Shown in pieces: positions 13,398 to 14,788 of a stretch of DNA of 14,788 nt (the stretch's first letter is position 1; the number at the start of each line of letters is the position of its first letter). Below the pieces are notes generated by a model. That model did no database searches. It saw nothing but the letters and a program-made list of their open reading frames with translations, and was not told where the DNA came from. Both the position numbers and the translations under genes were made by a program. Source of the DNA: an uncultured Desulfovibrionaceae bacterium (GTDB taxonomy: Bacteria > Desulfobacterota > Desulfovibrionia > Desulfovibrionales > Desulfovibrionaceae). Location of the stretch: NCBI GenBank assembly GCA_947037905.1, contig CAMQUX010000015.1, positions 1-14,788 on the forward strand. Direction: 5' to 3'.

Positions 13398-14788
13398 CTA
13401 TTTATCGCAAATAGCACCATTTGCCGCAGAACTAACAGATTTCTGATAGCGGCGCAGTAATGATGAGCTTACTTCTTTTTGTATAGGCACAAAGTTTTCC
13501 ATTCTTTTTGTAAATTCTTCTGTGCTAATAAGTAGCTCTATGCTTCTTTTTGGAATATCAATTGCGATTTTGTCACCATTTTGCACAATACCAATAGCAC
13601 CACCACTTGCAGCTTCAGGAGAAATATGCCCAATGGCAGCACCTCTTGTGCCACCGCTAAAGCGTCCGTCAGTAATAAGTGCCACATCTTCGCCAAGTCC
13701 CATGCCTGCTATTGTTGAAGTTGGAGTGAGCATTTCGCGCATTCCAGGTCCACCTTTTGGTCCTTCGTAAGTAATGACAATAATATCACCCTTTTCAATA
13801 GACCCTTTTAAAATTGCATCAACTGCATCTTCTTCGCAGGTAAATACTTTTGCAATGCCAGTGCGTACCATCATACTCGGTGCCACTGCAGATTGTTTCA
13901 CAACACAGCCATCTTTTGCAATATTACCGTACAAAATTGCAATGCCACCCTCAGCACTATAAGGATTATCTATAGAGCGGATTACATTGTTATTTTTTAC
14001 AGAAGCATTCAAATCTGCTAAATTTTCTTTAAGAGTTTTTGCTGTAACAGTGAGTGTGTCAAGATGGAGTAAATCTTTTTTAGCAAGCTCTGCCATAACA
14101 GCTGGAATTCCGCCAGCTTCGTTTAGGTCTTGAATATAATGGTTGCCAGCGGGCGAAAGTTTACATAAATTTGGGGTGGTTTTGCTCGCGTTATTAAAGA
14201 TATCTAAAGAGAGATTTAGTCCTGCTTCATGAAAAATTGCAGGTAAATGTAAAACCGTATTTGTAGAACAGCCAAGAGCCATATCCATTCTTACCGCATT
14301 CTCAAGACTTTTTTCAGTGACGATATCTCTTGGGCAGATGTTTTTTTCTAAAAGACGCATAATCTGCATGCCAGATTCTTTAGCAAGGCGAGTTCTTTCA
14401 GACATAACAGCAGGAATAGTACCATTTCCAGGTAAAGCAAGCCCAATAGCCTCACAAAGACAGTTCATAGAATTAGCAGTGAACATTCCAGCACAAGAAC
14501 CACAGGTAGGACAGGCAGTTTTTTCTAAATTATCAAGCTCGTCTATGCTTAAAGTTTTTTGCGCAACCGCACCAACGCCTTCAAAAACAGTTATCAAATC
14601 AGCCTGATTTGTAGTGCTTTTTCCAGCAAGCATAGGACCGCCGCTTATAAAAATACAAGGAATATTAAGGCGTAGCGCAGCCATAAGCATGCCCGGAACA
14701 ATTTTATCGCAGTTTGGAATAAAAACAAGCGCATCAAAAGGATGAGCCATGGCCATAATCTCAACAGAATCTGCAATTATTTCTCGGC
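13398..14788 (-). CDS. ilvD: Dihydroxy-acid dehydratase, partial (N-terminus off the right edge)
   Basis: IlvD dehydrates 2,3-dihydroxy acids to 2-oxo acids, the third step of valine and isoleucine synthesis in the cytoplasm, using an iron-sulphur cluster and Mg2+. The open frame continues through 14788 (REIIADSVEIMAMAHPFDAL), so the ATG at 14756 is internal. About 463 residues are visible and roughly 90-100 are missing. Counting from that ATG, the cluster and active-site motifs are all present: PNC16-DKIVPGM, CPTC-GSC88-AGMFTANSMNC and GC163-STNTVLH. GGPMLAGK also matches, and the C-terminal domain has FSGGTRGAAIGH followed by SPEA. The stop is a TAG at 13398-13400, 15 nt from the next start. 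Metal-binding details and paralogy with sugar-acid dehydratases are possible, but the motif set fits IlvD best. Confidence 0.96.
   Translation of the reverse strand, partial: REIIADSVEIMAMAHPFDALVFIPNCDKIVPGMLMAALRLNIPCIFISGGPMLAGKSTTNQADLITVFEGVGAVAQKTLSIDELDNLEKTACPTCGSCAGMFTANSMNCLCEAIGLALPGNGTIPAVMSERTRLAKESGMQIMRLLEKNICPRDIVTEKSLENAVRMDMALGCSTNTVLHLPAIFHEAGLNLSLDIFNNASKTTPNLCKLSPAGNHYIQDLNEAGGIPAVMAELAKKDLLHLDTLTVTAKTLKENLADLNASVKNNNVIRSIDNPYSAEGGIAILYGNIAKDGCVVKQSAVAPSMMVRTGIAKVFTCEEDAVDAILKGSIEKGDIIVITYEGPKGGPGMREMLTPTSTIAGMGLGEDVALITDGRFSGGTRGAAIGHISPEAASGGAIGIVQNGDKIAIDIPKRSIELLISTEEFTKRMENFVPIQKEVSSSLLRRYQKSVSSAANGAICDK

Noticed and set aside
1..14788. Mobile element, phage, CRISPR array or tRNA/rRNA gene
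   Set aside because: No transposase, integrase, phage protein, regularly spaced palindromic repeat array or recognisable RNA gene was seen on either strand.

Overview
This is an AT-rich bacterial chromosomal window that reads like a Gram-negative, anaerobic or facultatively anaerobic proteobacterium. The style of UvrA, the oxygen-sensitive class III ribonucleotide reductase with its activase, a small protein resembling DUF4911, and the low GC content suggest a low-GC Desulfovibrionales-type organism. That placement is an inference; there is no rRNA or tRNA in the window to anchor it. There is no insertion sequence, integrase, phage gene or CRISPR array.

Layout. 1-1721 (minus) holds two adjacent exported ankyrin-repeat genes; the second runs off the left edge. 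1885-2547 (minus) holds a very hydrophobic membrane gene whose open frame is broken twice, each time at a 7-base homopolymer. 2740-3255 (plus) is a GNAT acetyltransferase. After a bidirectional terminator, 3501-6510 (minus) carries nrdG and then nrdD. 6736-9498 is a cluster of three genes I cannot name: a secreted protein (plus), a zinc-ribbon membrane protein (minus, sharing its stop region with the first) and a 590-residue helical protein with a pentapeptide-repeat tail (plus). A long palindromic terminator follows. uvrA occupies 9963-12740 (minus). A DUF4911-like small gene and the 3' part of ilvD (both minus) lie at 13122-14788, with ilvD cut by the right edge.

How the genes relate. nrdG and nrdD form one functional unit for making dNTPs without oxygen. 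ilvD and the small gene 15 nt downstream are probably one transcript. uvrA and ilvD are ordinary housekeeping genes. The accessory content is the ankyrin pair, the broken membrane gene and the three-gene unknown cluster.

The most distinctive property is that several intergenic spacers, and one coding tail, carry their own short tandem repeat, each with a different unit (12, 13, 14-15, 15, 17 or 19 bp). Together with the homopolymer frame breaks and the near-identical 99-bp ankyrin units, this points to frequent replication slippage. I did not find a convincing new multi-gene defence or secretion system. The best leads are the homopolymer-interrupted membrane gene, the exported ankyrin pair, the unknown cluster at 6736-9498, and two uncharacterised palindromic operator candidates beside nrdG and nrdD.
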